DNA of 64,000 nt from Snodgrassella alvi (lineage in GTDB: Bacteria; Pseudomonadota; Gammaproteobacteria; Burkholderiales; Neisseriaceae), in assembly GCF_002777855.1 (NCBI RefSeq), contig NZ_MEIK01000035.1, positions 52,411 through 116,410 of the forward strand, written 5' to 3'. The position numbers and the translations under genes were made by a program. Of the stretch, positions 47,792-58,527 are shown one piece after another; the first letter of the stretch is position 1, and each line of letters opens with the position of its first letter. The notes beneath the pieces were generated by a model. The model did no database searches and was not told where the DNA came from. It saw only the letters and a list, made by a program, of their open reading frames with translations.

Positions 47792-48985
47792 ATGTTTCAG
47801 AATGTCAAATACTATCCAGGTGACCCTATTCTGAGTCTGATGGATGAATATAAACAGGATGCACGCAGCTCAAAAGTAAATCTTGGTGTAGGTGTGTATT
47901 ATGATGATAACGGCCATGTACCTGTGCTCGAATGTATTAAAACAGTAGAGTCACAATTAGTAGAAGAAAATCAGCCACACGACTATTTACCTATGGATGG
48001 TCTGCCTGCTTATCGGCAGGCATGCCAGAAATTGTTATTAGGTAAAAACCATGAAGCCATTACATCTGGTCGTGTTGCTACCATAGCTAGTCTGGGCGGA
48101 TCAGGTGCACTGCGCGTAGGAGCAGAATTTATTCATCGATGGTTTCCTCAAGCAAAAGCTTATGTAAGCAATCCTACATGGGGAAATCATATCAGCATAT
48201 TTGAGGGTGCTGGAATCGAGGTACATAAATATCCTTATTATGACCCTAAAACTATCGGAATTAAATTCACAGAATTAAAACAATTTCTGACACAACTCGA
48301 TGTAGGCAGTATTATTTTACTACATCCATGCTGTCACAATCCCACTGGCGTAGATCCCAGTCATGAGCAGTGGGACCAGCTTTTAGATATTATTAAAAAT
48401 AAACAGCTAATACCATTTATGGATATAGCCTATCAAGGTTTTGGGGACGATTTAGAAACCGATACTTATGCTATCCGCAAAGCAGTAGAAATTGGGTTAT
48501 GCGTTTATATCAGTAACTCTTTTTCCAAAAACATGTCGCTCTATGGTGAACGTGTAGGTGGTCTAAGTATTGTATGTCCAACTTCAGAAGAAGCCAGATT
48601 AGTTCAGAGTCAGCTCAAATTCACTGTACGACGTCTATATTCAAGTCCACCTGCCTACGGTGGTCACGTCGTAAGCCGAGTACTTAACAACACTAAATCT
48701 TATGAACACTGGCAGCAAGAAGTGTATATCATGCGCGATCGAATTCGGAAAATGCGTTCTCGATTATATAAAGTATTGCAGACGAAAATTCCTGATCGTG
48801 ATTTCAGCTATTTTATTAAACAGCGTGGCATGTTCAGCTTTACAGGCTTAGATCCTCAGCAGGTAGCCCGTTTAAAAAGTGAATATGGGGTATATATGGT
48901 TGAAAACGGAAGAATGTGCATGGCCGGTTTAAACAGTAGCAATATAGAATATGTTGCCAATGCCATGGCTGAGGTCTTGAAATAA
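47792..48985 (+). CDS. tyrB: Aromatic amino acid aminotransferase (class I)
   Basis: 397-aa PLP enzyme. The opening YYPGDPILSLMDEYKQDARSSKVNLGVGVYYDDNG is the aspartate/aromatic aminotransferase subgroup I-alpha pattern. Also visible: NPTWGNHISIFEGAG, HPCCHNPTGVDPS, MDIAYQGFGDD (PLP ring Asp-Tyr), the Schiff-base K246 in SNSFSKNMSLYGERVGGL, and the C-terminal carboxylate Arg region ENGRMCMAGLN. It could also act on aspartate; TyrB is preferred given shikimate-pathway neighbours. Independent unit with its own terminator. Confidence 0.9.
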   Translation: MFQNVKYYPGDPILSLMDEYKQDARSSKVNLGVGVYYDDNGHVPVLECIKTVESQLVEENQPHDYLPMDGLPAYRQACQKLLLGKNHEAITSGRVATIASLGGSGALRVGAEFIHRWFPQAKAYVSNPTWGNHISIFEGAGIEVHKYPYYDPKTIGIKFTELKQFLTQLDVGSIILLHPCCHNPTGVDPSHEQWDQLLDIIKNKQLIPFMDIAYQGFGDDLETDTYAIRKAVEIGLCVYISNSFSKNMSLYGERVGGLSIVCPTSEEARLVQSQLKFTVRRLYSSPPAYGGHVVSRVLNNTKSYEHWQQEVYIMRDRIRKMRSRLYKVLQTKIPDRDFSYFIKQRGMFSFTGLDPQQVARLKSEYGVYMVENGRMCMAGLNSSNIEYVANAMAEVLK

Positions 48986-49008
48986 GAAATATTACTGATA
49001 AAAAATAA

Positions 49009-49046
49009 AACTGGTTGGCCAAGATTTAGCCAGCCAGTTTTTTTTA
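49009..49046 (+). terminator. Terminator of tyrB
   Basis: An 11-bp stem AACTGGTTGGC/GCCAGCCAGTT (one G-T pair, 9-nt loop), followed by a run of T, lies 24 bp past the tyrB stop. Confidence 0.95.
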
Positions 49047-49086
49047 TAATTTATTCTATTAATTATTATTTCTCAATAATTAAAGC

Positions 49087-49662
49087 TCAATTAGTATTTT
49101 CCCTACCCAGTCTACGCATACGGAATGCCAAAGCGATATTAACTACACCAAACAAAGCAGCATAAATGCCAATTACCCAAGTCAGCGCTATTCCGCCCTG
49201 AATAGGATTTACCAGCAAAATAATACCAACTAACATGGATAATACACCTGCTGTGATCATCCATCCTGCACCACCAACAGATTTATGCAGACGAATAGCT
49301 GCTACAATTTGCAGAACACCACTTACTAACGCCCAAATCGCAATAAAAGTAATCAGTACCAGCCAAGTAATTCCTGGCACAAAAAATGTTAGGAAACCGG
49401 CAAGTACACTTATAAAGCCCCAAATTAGCATCAGCCACCAATCCTGATGAGTTTTTCGTCCATTGATGGAAAGAACAATACCCATTACACCATCAACCAA
49501 CGCATAAAAGCCGAAAAACATCACCATAACCAGTATCGAAATAAATGGATAAAACCAAGTTAATAAACCAAAGATTAAAGCTGCAAACCCACGAACTAGT
49601 ACTATCCACCAATTTTCAGACAACAAATCAGCTAATGGTCTACGAAAAGAAAGAGTATTCAC
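49087..49662 (-). CDS. HdeD/DUF308 family membrane protein
   Basis: 191 aa with six predicted membrane helices arranged as three similar hairpins: SENWWIVLVRGFAALIFGLLTWFYP, TWLVLITFIAIWALVSGVLQIVAAIRLHK, and GWMITAGVLSMLVGIILLVNP. The Trp-x-x-x-x-x-Gly and LxGxLxI spacing is the DUF308/HdeD repeat. E. coli HdeD is linked to acid resistance at high density; function here is not established. The C-terminus RMRRLGRENTN is basic and cytoplasmic. Neighbour of a DUF3465 gene on the same strand (63-bp gap). Confidence 0.88.
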   Translation of the reverse strand: MNTLSFRRPLADLLSENWWIVLVRGFAALIFGLLTWFYPFISILVMVMFFGFYALVDGVMGIVLSINGRKTHQDWWLMLIWGFISVLAGFLTFFVPGITWLVLITFIAIWALVSGVLQIVAAIRLHKSVGGAGWMITAGVLSMLVGIILLVNPIQGGIALTWVIGIYAALFGVVNIALAFRMRRLGRENTN

Positions 49663-49725
49663 ATTATTTCCTTTAGATAAATGTAAACTGCAAATAATAA
49701 ATATTACACATGCTATTCCAGCAAA

Positions 49726-50223
49726 CTATTGGTATCGCTTCTTCTTGTACATCAGCCAGCCATCAGGATGGTGGTGTCTAGGATCATGGTGAGTCCAGTG
49801 TATCATCCCGCCCTTTTTATTACTGATATATTCACCAGTAAAAGCTACTTGGTCACCACGCTGTAAATTTTCTAATCGCGGAGCGATATCTATATTATGT
49901 ACCACTAAAACCGTACTACTACCTGTACTTAAAATAAACCTCTGGTGACGGCTGCCTTTATTATCATCTGGTAAAGTTTTGATAACATAGCCATCACCAT
50001 AAACCTGAACTCTGTCTAAATTCTCATTTTGAGCCTGATTTAAAGAAATAGCTTCGCGTATCTGAGATACAGACAAAGGTTCTTTAGAAAAATTACTGCG
50101 AATTGATTTAAATGAATCAATTATTTGTTCATGTGCCTGACTTTTTTGCTGGTCATCAACAGAGCTATGCTGCCACCACCAGAAACCCAGTGCTACGATA
50201 ACCAGAAAAATAATATTTTTCAT
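49726..50223 (-). CDS. DUF3465 domain protein
   Basis: 165 aa with a single N-terminal hydrophobic segment (about 2-16: NIIFLVIVALGFWWW), so probably exported or anchored. The C-terminal domain (about 65-160) has YGDGYVIKTLPDDNKGSRHQRFIL, NIDIAPRLENLQRGDQVAFTGEY and the His-rich WTHHDPRHHHPDGWLMYK, the DUF3465 signature. The fold is OB-like by pattern; the His cluster might bind metal, but no function is assigned. It lies downstream of pyrG, beyond that gene's terminator. Confidence 0.85.
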   Translation of the reverse strand: MKNIIFLVIVALGFWWWQHSSVDDQQKSQAHEQIIDSFKSIRSNFSKEPLSVSQIREAISLNQAQNENLDRVQVYGDGYVIKTLPDDNKGSRHQRFILSTGSSTVLVVHNIDIAPRLENLQRGDQVAFTGEYISNKKGGMIHWTHHDPRHHHPDGWLMYKKKRYQ

Positions 50224-50310
50224 AATAGGGAATTAATCTATCTACAGAATCAGCACTGAAACCATCATACAAAATGTAATCAAAGATAGCAAAACATTAA
50301 TAGGTTAATC

Positions 50311-50343
50311 TAAAAAAAAGGCTACTGGATAACACCAGTAGCC
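50311..50343 (-). terminator. Terminator of pyrG
   Basis: On the minus strand a perfect 9-bp stem GGCTACTGG/CCAGTAGCC (6-nt loop), followed by a run of T, lies about 30 bp past the pyrG stop. Confidence 0.93.
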
Positions 50344-50372
50344 TGAAATACTAATTTGAATAAAATAGTAAA

Positions 50373-52028
<1,656 letters not shown>

Positions 52029-52165
52029 TTAGCTGAAAATAACACCAAAAGAAAGACATTCCCTTTTTCAAACTCTGCAAGTATATGCAATAATCTGCTT
52101 GCTCGGATTGGCGTAATAATCACGGCTGTGGCATAATTAGTCACCGTAATCCTTAAATTTATATT

Positions 52166-52777
52166 ATGTTGCAATCTGGACATATTTTCATTGTTTCTGC
52201 TGCTTCAGGTACTGGCAAAACCACACTTGTTTCGCGCCTGAGTGCGCGTCAGCCGAATATTCGCATATCTATTTCCCATACAACCAGAATGCCGCGTGAG
52301 GGTGAACAAAATGGTGTACATTATCATTTTGTCAGCCGTAGTGAATTTGAGGATATGATTGCCAGCAATGCTTTTATTGAGCATGCCAATGTTTATGGCA
52401 ATTATTATGGCACCAGTTTACAGGCCGTAGAATCATTAACCCAGCAAGGTTTCAACGTTATTTTAGAAATTGATGTTCAGGGTGCGGAACAGATTCGCCG
52501 TTTACTGCCTAATGCTACCAGTATTTTCATACTACCTCCTTCGATGATAGAACTCACCGAACGTCTTAAAAATAGAGGCACTGATAGCGAAGACGTGATA
52601 GCCTATCGTTTAGCAAAATCCCGTGAAGAAATTGAACAAAGTCTTTTGTTTGATTATGTTATTGTTAATCAAGATCTTAATCAGGCAGAGCAGGATTTAT
52701 TAGCAATTATCCGTTCGGTTGGGTTATGCGCAAAGGCGCAGCAACAAACCATTACTCGGATTTTATCTGGAAAATAA
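52166..52777 (+). CDS. gmk: Guanylate kinase
   Basis: 203 aa. Walker A IVSAASGTGKTTLVSRL (about 9-25), ISHTTRMPREGEQNGVHYHFV (GMP binding, about 37-57), ASNAFIEHANVYGNYYGTS (about 66-84) and ILEIDVQGAEQIRRLLP (about 99-115) are the full set of guanylate kinase motifs. It phosphorylates GMP to GDP, feeding GTP and (p)ppGpp pools. First gene of gmk-rpoZ-spoT, as in E. coli, which puts GTP supply, omega and alarmone metabolism under one transcript. Confidence 0.97.
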   Translation: MLQSGHIFIVSAASGTGKTTLVSRLSARQPNIRISISHTTRMPREGEQNGVHYHFVSRSEFEDMIASNAFIEHANVYGNYYGTSLQAVESLTQQGFNVILEIDVQGAEQIRRLLPNATSIFILPPSMIELTERLKNRGTDSEDVIAYRLAKSREEIEQSLLFDYVIVNQDLNQAEQDLLAIIRSVGLCAKAQQQTITRILSGK

Positions 52778-52825
52778 ATATTTCAAGTTTAATGTTAAAC
52801 AATTATTTCTATTGGAATTTATATT

Positions 52826-53029
52826 ATGGCACGCATTACTGTAGAAGATTGTATCGGACGCATCCCTAATCACTTTGACCTGACCATGATTGCTGCCCTG
52901 CGAGCACGCCAGCTGGCAAATGGTGCAACATCACTGGTAGAAGAAGATCATGACAAACCCACAGTCATTGCTTTGCGCGAGATAGCCAGTGGACAAATTG
53001 GTGCAGAGTTACTCAACCAACAAAAATAA
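52826..53029 (+). CDS. rpoZ: RNA polymerase subunit omega
   Basis: 67 aa, slightly shorter than many omegas. [32 protein letters not shown] is the conserved core that latches the beta' C-terminus, and [14 protein letters not shown] is the second helix. In other bacteria omega forms part of a ppGpp-binding site on RNA polymerase. It lies 48 bp after gmk and 14 bp before spoT. Confidence 0.96.
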   Translation: MARITVEDCIGRIPNHFDLTMIAALRARQLANGATSLVEEDHDKPTVIALREIASGQIGAELLNQQK

Positions 53030-53043
53030 TAAGGCAAACAGCC

Positions 53044-55572
53044 ATGTACCCTCCCAGCCAGACCTACAAACCACCTGTTAAACAATGGCGTAACACTCTC
53101 TTTGCACAAACAGAGTATTTAAATAAACAGGAACGCTGGGAATTACTGGAACAAGCGTGTGCCTATATCTACACTCTGGCCGAAAAAGATGGCAAAACTG
53201 CTCTACTTAAACGCAGTTTTGCCATTACTACATCTTTGGCACAAAATCAGCAACGAGTACAAGCACTGGCAGCCGTGCTGATCAAAATAGCCTTTGAAGA
53301 TTTATCTTCTTCAGACAGTCATTTACCCAGCGCAGCTATAGGTCCGGTGGGAATGAAAATATTTGATGCTATTAATACTTCATCATGCACCAGCACAAAC
53401 GACCAGCTACAATGCTGTCAACAACAGATTGAAACAAGTTATCAGGACATTATTACCGAAGCAGAAAATAAACTTCTACACACTGCCTCTTACCTCAGCA
53501 AAGAAGATTTACAAATGCTGTCCCGAGCTTGCAAATTCGGTGCCCATGCCCATCATGGACAATTCCGTAACAGCGGCTTACCTTATATCACTCATCCTCT
53601 GGCCGTGGCGACTCAATTAGCAGAATGGCATGTAGACATTCAGGCTTTATGTGCCGGTGTATTACATGATGTACTAGAGGACACTGGTACTACCAAAGAA
53701 GAAATTATTGCCGAATTCGGTGAAACCATTGCCAACATGGTTGACGGACTATCCAAACTGGAAAAACTTGAATATAACAACCAGCAGGAAGCACAGGCTG
53801 AAAGCTTCCGTAAATTGATTATGGCAATGACACAAGATGTTCGTGTCATAATTGTCAAACTTTCAGACAGGTTGCACAACATGCGCACACTGTCAGCTAA
53901 AAAACCAGCCAGTCGCAGGCGTATCGCACAAGAAACCATGGAAATCTATGCGCAACTGGCCAATCGTATCGGTTTGAATCATGTATATCGTGAATTGCAA
54001 GACTTAGCATTTAGACATCTGTACCCCCACCGCTATGAAGTACTTGCCAAAGCCATTCAGTCTTCAAGACGAAACAGGCGCGACATAGTAGGTAAAGTAC
54101 TGCGAGCCTTCAGTCAACGTCTTGTGAGCGCCAATATTGAAGCACAGGTAAGAGGTAGAGAAAAAAACCTATACAGCATTTATGAAAAAATGCGTCGTAA
54201 AAATCTCCATTTTGCCGATGTAATGGATATTTATGCATTCAGGGTTATTGTAAATAACATACCTTCATGCTATACCGCATTAGGTGTTCTGCATAATCTG
54301 TACAAACCCAAACCTGGACGAATTAAAGATTACATTGCCATTCCCAAAAACAATGGTTACCAGAGCCTGCATACCATCTTAATTGGACCCTACGGGCTAC
54401 CTATTGAAGTTCAGATACGAACACACGAAATGGATACTATAGCCGAACGCGGTATCGCTAGCTACTGGATGCATAAAGATGGAGAGCAGAACAGTTTTGA
54501 TCAGGCACAAATGCGTACCAATCAATGGTTGCAAAGTATTCTAGACATTCAAGCACATAGTGCCAATGCCATTGAATTTCTGGAACATGTAAAAACAGAT
54601 TTATTTCCGAATGAAGTTTATGTCTTCACCCCTAAAGGTAAAATTATTACCCTTCCAGAAGGTGCCACACCTGTAGATTTTGCCTATGCTGTTCATACAG
54701 ATATCGGCAATCGAACAGTTTCTGCACGCATTAATCACAATTTAATGCCTTTACGTACCCGTCTGCATACAGGTGATACCGTAGAAATAATTACTTCCAG
54801 CAATGGCCACCCTACTCCGGCATGGCTTGGCTTTACCGTTTCAAGCCATGCCCGTAGTGCCATTCGCAGCCAAATAAAAAAAATGGATCGTTCCGATGCG
54901 ATACGCTTAGGCGAAAAATTATTACAAAAAGCCTTATCCAGCCTACTGCCAGAAAACGTTTTACTGTCAGACTCTCTAAAAGATAAATATCTGACCGATT
55001 TACGCAAAAAAAATACTTCTTTTGAAAATGTTCTCTGCGAAGTAGGTATGGGGTTACTACAGCCAGTATCTGTAGCCATGCATATAGCTGAACTGGCTGG
55101 CGAGCATTTTAATGACACCATTAAACTGGCACCAATTAATTTAACTGGCAATGAGTCAACTCATATTCATTTAGGCAAATGCTGCCACCCTATTCCTGGT
55201 GATACCATTAAAGCTTTGTTAATCAAAGATCAGGGCATTATTATTCATCGTGATACTTGTAATACGATTTTGAAAACAGACCCCGAGCTTCAGCTGGATG
55301 CAAACTGGGATTTACTACAAGCAAATAACTATCAGACAACTTTATGCCTCAATGCTATTGATAGTCATGGATTACTGGCCACCATTGCTCAGGCTATTTC
55401 TTCCAATGGCGGTGATATAACATCTGTAGAAACCACCTCAAAAAAACTCGAAGGTGTGGAAGGATTTATTGAATTTCGTTTTGTGTTACAGGTAAAAGAT
55501 TTAAATCAGCTCAATCATATTACCCGTGATTTACATTCTGTCCCCCAGATTCGTCGTGTAAACAGAATATAA
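53044..55572 (+). CDS. spoT: Bifunctional (p)ppGpp synthetase/hydrolase SpoT, with long N-terminal extension
   Basis: 842 aa; the hydrolase HD motif (H208-D209 in LHDVLEDT) lies some 136 residues later than in E. coli SpoT. The extension (about 1-140) is unmatched to anything I know. The hydrolase domain has HHGQFRNSGLPYITHP, HD and VKLSDRLHNMRTL. The synthetase domain (about 370-500) has IYAFRVIVNN and GRIKDYIAIPKNNGYQSLHT; its R-x-K-D form marks a bifunctional enzyme rather than a RelA monofunctional one. TGS (VYVFTPKGKIITLPEGATPVDFAYAVHTDIG-type), a zinc-finger/helical region with CCHPIPGD, and a C-terminal ACT domain follow. The gmk-rpoZ-spoT context supports SpoT over RelA. Confidence 0.95.
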   Translation: MYPPSQTYKPPVKQWRNTLFAQTEYLNKQERWELLEQACAYIYTLAEKDGKTALLKRSFAITTSLAQNQQRVQALAAVLIKIAFEDLSSSDSHLPSAAIGPVGMKIFDAINTSSCTSTNDQLQCCQQQIETSYQDIITEAENKLLHTASYLSKEDLQMLSRACKFGAHAHHGQFRNSGLPYITHPLAVATQLAEWHVDIQALCAGVLHDVLEDTGTTKEEIIAEFGETIANMVDGLSKLEKLEYNNQQEAQAESFRKLIMAMTQDVRVIIVKLSDRLHNMRTLSAKKPASRRRIAQETMEIYAQLANRIGLNHVYRELQDLAFRHLYPHRYEVLAKAIQSSRRNRRDIVGKVLRAFSQRLVSANIEAQVRGREKNLYSIYEKMRRKNLHFADVMDIYAFRVIVNNIPSCYTALGVLHNLYKPKPGRIKDYIAIPKNNGYQSLHTILIGPYGLPIEVQIRTHEMDTIAERGIASYWMHKDGEQNSFDQAQMRTNQWLQSILDIQAHSANAIEFLEHVKTDLFPNEVYVFTPKGKIITLPEGATPVDFAYAVHTDIGNRTVSARINHNLMPLRTRLHTGDTVEIITSSNGHPTPAWLGFTVSSHARSAIRSQIKKMDRSDAIRLGEKLLQKALSSLLPENVLLSDSLKDKYLTDLRKKNTSFENVLCEVGMGLLQPVSVAMHIAELAGEHFNDTIKLAPINLTGNESTHIHLGKCCHPIPGDTIKALLIKDQGIIIHRDTCNTILKTDPELQLDANWDLLQANNYQTTLCLNAIDSHGLLATIAQAISSNGGDITSVETTSKKLEGVEGFIEFRFVLQVKDLNQLNHITRDLHSVPQIRRVNRI

Positions 55573-55717
55573 TGCTCATCATCTTTAATTCTGTCACAAG
55601 CGTACTTTTCCAGCTTGCTTGACGAAACATATTTAATCAGCCATAATCTTTCTTTATTTGTTTAAAGTAACCCTATATCCGTTTTACTTCAACTTCTAAC
55701 AGATATAGCCTCAATTA

Positions 55718-55769
55718 CACCTTGGGAGGTGATGTTGTAAACGGTAATGCGGAACCGTAAACACCGCCT
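55718..55769 (+). promoter_or_regulatory. Structured leader upstream of rpsU (two alternative hairpins)
   Basis: AGGTGATGTT (55727-55736) can pair with AACACCGCCT (55760-55769; 9 of 10 pairs), enclosing a second helix ACGGT/ACCGT (55741-55758). Alternatively AGGTG (55727-55731) pairs with CACCT (55718-55722) in a tight hairpin. The two states are mutually exclusive. It ends about 80 bp before the rpsU start, in the spacer after spoT, so it could be an rpsU leader or part of the spoT 3' end. No T-run follows closely. Confidence 0.4.
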
Positions 55770-55847
55770 TTGCCTTTAGTGGCCTTTATTTAGTATTTAT
55801 CTATCTGATATACAATCAGTAATATAATTATTTATTCAGGAAAAAAC

Positions 55848-56060
55848 ATGCCTTCTATTCGTGTAAAAGAAAATGAACCTTTTGAAGTTGCTATGCGCCG
55901 TTTCAAACGCTCTGTTGAAAAAACAGGTTTGATGACCGAACTGCGCGCACGCGAAGCTTATGAAAAACCAACAACTGAGCGTAAACGTAAAAAAGCAGCA
56001 GCCGTTAAACGCTTACAGAAACGCCTACGCAGCCAGCAATTGCCACCTAAAAATTATTAA
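55848..56060 (+). CDS. rpsU: 30S ribosomal protein S21
   Basis: 70 aa, highly basic, with the invariant S21 pattern: [46 protein letters not shown] split over two helices. It helps the small subunit engage mRNA at initiation. A good AGGA site precedes the ATG. First gene of the macromolecular-synthesis group rpsU-yqeY-dnaG-rpoD. Two hairpins just after its stop would make most transcripts end here, giving more S21 than primase. Confidence 0.97.
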   Translation: MPSIRVKENEPFEVAMRRFKRSVEKTGLMTELRAREAYEKPTTERKRKKAAAVKRLQKRLRSQQLPPKNY

Positions 56061-56105
56061 TTGGAATTTCCGGCTTTGCATTAACAACCGGGAAATTACA
56101 ATTAA
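56057..56105 (+). promoter_or_regulatory. Long imperfect hairpin overlapping the rpsU stop
   Basis: TTAATTG (56057-56063, overlapping the stop codon) pairs with CAATTAA (56099-56105), and AATTTCCGG with CCGGGAAATT with one bulge. The stem totals about 16 pairs around a 14-nt loop. No T-run follows directly; it may protect the rpsU mRNA 3' end or assist the next terminator. Confidence 0.5.
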
Positions 56106-56107
56106 TC

Positions 56108-56146
56108 AGAATACCGCAGGCATTGCTTGCGGTATTTGCTTTTTAC
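56108..56146 (+). terminator. Internal terminator between rpsU and yqeY
   Basis: AATACCGCAGG pairs with CTTGCGGTATT-type sequence (56110-56136, 11 pairs incl. one G-T), followed by TGCTTTTTA. In E. coli a partial terminator separates rpsU from dnaG; this fits the same role. Confidence 0.8.
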
Positions 56147-56221
56147 AGGTAAAACTTGAAGTAAAACGTATTTTCTCAGCAAATCTCTATAATAACCAAT
56201 TCACTTACTGCGAGCCCCATT

Positions 56222-56665
56222 ATGAGCCTGAAACAAAAATTACAGGAAGACATGAAATCAGCAATGCGCAATCACGATGCAGCATCCCTGTCTACCATTC
56301 GTATGGCATTGGCTGCTATCAAACAGATTGAAGTAGATGAAAGAATCGAGGTAGACGATAGCCGCTTCGTAGCAGTTATCAGCAAAATGGTTAAACAGCG
56401 GAAAGAATCGGTACGCATGTTTAACGAGGGTGGTAGAAACGATCTTGCCGAAAAGGAGCAAGCAGAAATTAACTTACTCCAAAATTACTTACCCGAAATG
56501 CTAGACGATACCGCTATTGAAGCTGCTATCAAAGATGCTATTGCCAATGTGGGTGCTTCTCAACCGAGTGATATGGGGAAAGTAATGGGCATATTGAAAA
56601 AAACACTGGCAGGCAAAGCCGATATGAGTGAAGTTAGTAAGAAAATCAAACAGCTCTTGGCCTAA
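56222..56665 (+). CDS. GatB/YqeY domain protein
   Basis: 147 aa. Small helical protein with LKQKLQEDMKSAMRNHDAASLSTIRMALAAIKQIEVDERIE, KMVKQRKESVRMFNEGGRNDLAEKEQAEINLLQNYLPEML and GASQPSDMGKVMGILKKTLAGKADMSEVSKKIKQLL, the complete YqeY pattern. It resembles the tRNA-binding tail of the GatB amidotransferase subunit, but free-standing YqeY has no settled function. It is commonly inserted between rpsU and dnaG in proteobacteria, so the operon context is normal. Confidence 0.93.
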   Translation: MSLKQKLQEDMKSAMRNHDAASLSTIRMALAAIKQIEVDERIEVDDSRFVAVISKMVKQRKESVRMFNEGGRNDLAEKEQAEINLLQNYLPEMLDDTAIEAAIKDAIANVGASQPSDMGKVMGILKKTLAGKADMSEVSKKIKQLLA

Positions 56666-56742
56666 TTAATTCAACATCCAAAAAAAGAGACAGGATAATC
56701 AGGTCTAGAAATTATGTGCAGCAATTGACGGGCATGGTAGGC

Positions 56743-58527
56743 ATGATTCCAAACGAATTTATTGACGAGCTTTTAAATAAAATAGACATCGTTGATGTCA
56801 TTGAAGAATTTGTACCACTTAAAAAAAGTGGTGCCAACTACATGGCCTGCTGCCCCTTTCACAAAGAAAAATCCCCTTCGTTTTCGGTTAGTCCTGCCAA
56901 ACAGTTTTATCATTGCTTTGGTTGTGGCGTACATGGATCCGCCATTGGCTTCGTCATGGAATATCAAGGATTGAGCTTTCAGGAAGCCGTACAATTTCTG
57001 GCAGACCGCATCGGCATGACTGTCCCAAAACAGTCTGGAAAATCCAATCCACATGTACAGAAAGCTCATAAACAGATTCAGCAGACACTAGAGCAAACTA
57101 CAGCTGCGGCTGCCACCTACTATCAACAACAGCTAAAAACCTCACTGCGTGCACAGCAATATCTACAGCAGCGTGGCCTCAGTGATGAAATTATCATTCA
57201 TTATGGCCTTGGCTATGCACCGGACGACTGGCAGGCTCTAGCCAAAGTTTTTCAGCCCTATCCCAGCAATGCATTGGTAAACAGTGGCATGGTTATCGAA
57301 AAAGACAGCCGCCATTATGACCGCTTCCGCGATCGCATTATGTTCCCCATACGCAGTACCCGTGGACAAATAATCGGTTTTGGTGCTCGCGTTATTGATG
57401 CAAGCGAACCTAAATATCTCAACTCACCTGAAACGCCCCTATTTGATAAAGGGCGGAGTCTGTACGGACTATATGAAGCACGCGCGGCAATCAAAGATGC
57501 ACAGCGAGTACTGGTCGTAGAAGGCTATATGGATGTCGTTGCCTTAGCACAGTATGGTCTAGGATATGCTGTAGCTGCACTTGGCACATCTACCACGGCA
57601 GAACACATACATTTGCTGATGCGGCAAAGCGATCATATCTATTTCTGCTTTGACGGTGACACTGCCGGCAAAAAAGCTGCATGGCGAGCATTGGAAAACG
57701 CTTTGCCACAATTAAAAGATGACAAAATTTTACACTTTCTTTTTTTACCAGCTGAACATGACCCCGACAGCTATGTACGCAGCTATGGATTAAGCACATT
57801 TGAAGATGCACTACTGAACCAAAGCTTGCCACTTTCTGCTTACTTCTGGCAAACACTAACTGCACAGATTGACCTTAACACTCAGGAAGGTAAAGCAGAA
57901 TTGATTAAAACTGCCAGCCCTTTGCTAGCTCAAATCAAGGCACCAGCATTGTCTTTCCTACTGCGCCAAGAACTCAGCCAGAAAGTAGGTATAGATGAAC
58001 ATAATCTGGCTCAGCTATTGGGTCAAGAACAACCTAGATCAGCACCTGTCAGACAGAAAAGTTACCGTCTACCACAGAACACTTTCCGACAACCTCCTGT
58101 CATGTCACTGGCACAAAAACAGATACGGGCACTATTGATAAATCCGCAATGGGCCGCATTTATAGAATTACCAGAATATCTGGACCTGCACGGCGATTAT
58201 GCATGCCTCGCTGCGCTGGCTGAACGCATACAAGCCTCCGTAACACCGTTAAACAGCGGAGCTGTGTTGGAACTGATGCGTAATACAGAATTTGAACCCG
58301 TCATTCGGCAGATTATCCATGATTATCTGGACTCACCGGATATCTTGCAGCCAGGAAATGAAGATGACTGCACCACGTTCAAACAGGGCATGCAAAAATT
58401 ACTGGATAGTCTTAAGACCCAGCAGATTGATGCGTTGAAGCGCAAACTCCAGCATGGACGTCTCAGTGCCGACGAAAAACAGTTACTCCTGCTGCTCTTA
58501 AGCCCGCCCAAAATGCCGTCAGCTTAG
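56743..58527 (+). CDS. dnaG: DNA primase
   Basis: 594 aa from the ATG at 56743, which gives MIPNEFIDELLNKIDIVDVIEEFV as expected; an in-frame GTG at 56716 would add nine residues. The N-terminal zinc-binding domain has CPFHKEKSPSFSVSPAKQFYHCFGC (split here only in naming: Cys-His-Cys-Cys ligands, about 31-55). The RNA polymerase domain (about 110-370) has FRDRIMFPIRSTRGQIIGFGAR, the Toprim core VVEGYMDVVALAQYG (catalytic Glu) and YFCFDGDTAGKKAAWRA (Asp-Asp pair). The C-terminal helicase-binding region (about 440-594) is less conserved. Makes RNA primers for replication. Two hairpins lie between it and rpoD. Confidence 0.96.
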   Translation: MIPNEFIDELLNKIDIVDVIEEFVPLKKSGANYMACCPFHKEKSPSFSVSPAKQFYHCFGCGVHGSAIGFVMEYQGLSFQEAVQFLADRIGMTVPKQSGKSNPHVQKAHKQIQQTLEQTTAAAATYYQQQLKTSLRAQQYLQQRGLSDEIIIHYGLGYAPDDWQALAKVFQPYPSNALVNSGMVIEKDSRHYDRFRDRIMFPIRSTRGQIIGFGARVIDASEPKYLNSPETPLFDKGRSLYGLYEARAAIKDAQRVLVVEGYMDVVALAQYGLGYAVAALGTSTTAEHIHLLMRQSDHIYFCFDGDTAGKKAAWRALENALPQLKDDKILHFLFLPAEHDPDSYVRSYGLSTFEDALLNQSLPLSAYFWQTLTAQIDLNTQEGKAELIKTASPLLAQIKAPALSFLLRQELSQKVGIDEHNLAQLLGQEQPRSAPVRQKSYRLPQNTFRQPPVMSLAQKQIRALLINPQWAAFIELPEYLDLHGDYACLAALAERIQASVTPLNSGAVLELMRNTEFEPVIRQIIHDYLDSPDILQPGNEDDCTTFKQGMQKLLDSLKTQQIDALKRKLQHGRLSADEKQLLLLLLSPPKMPSA

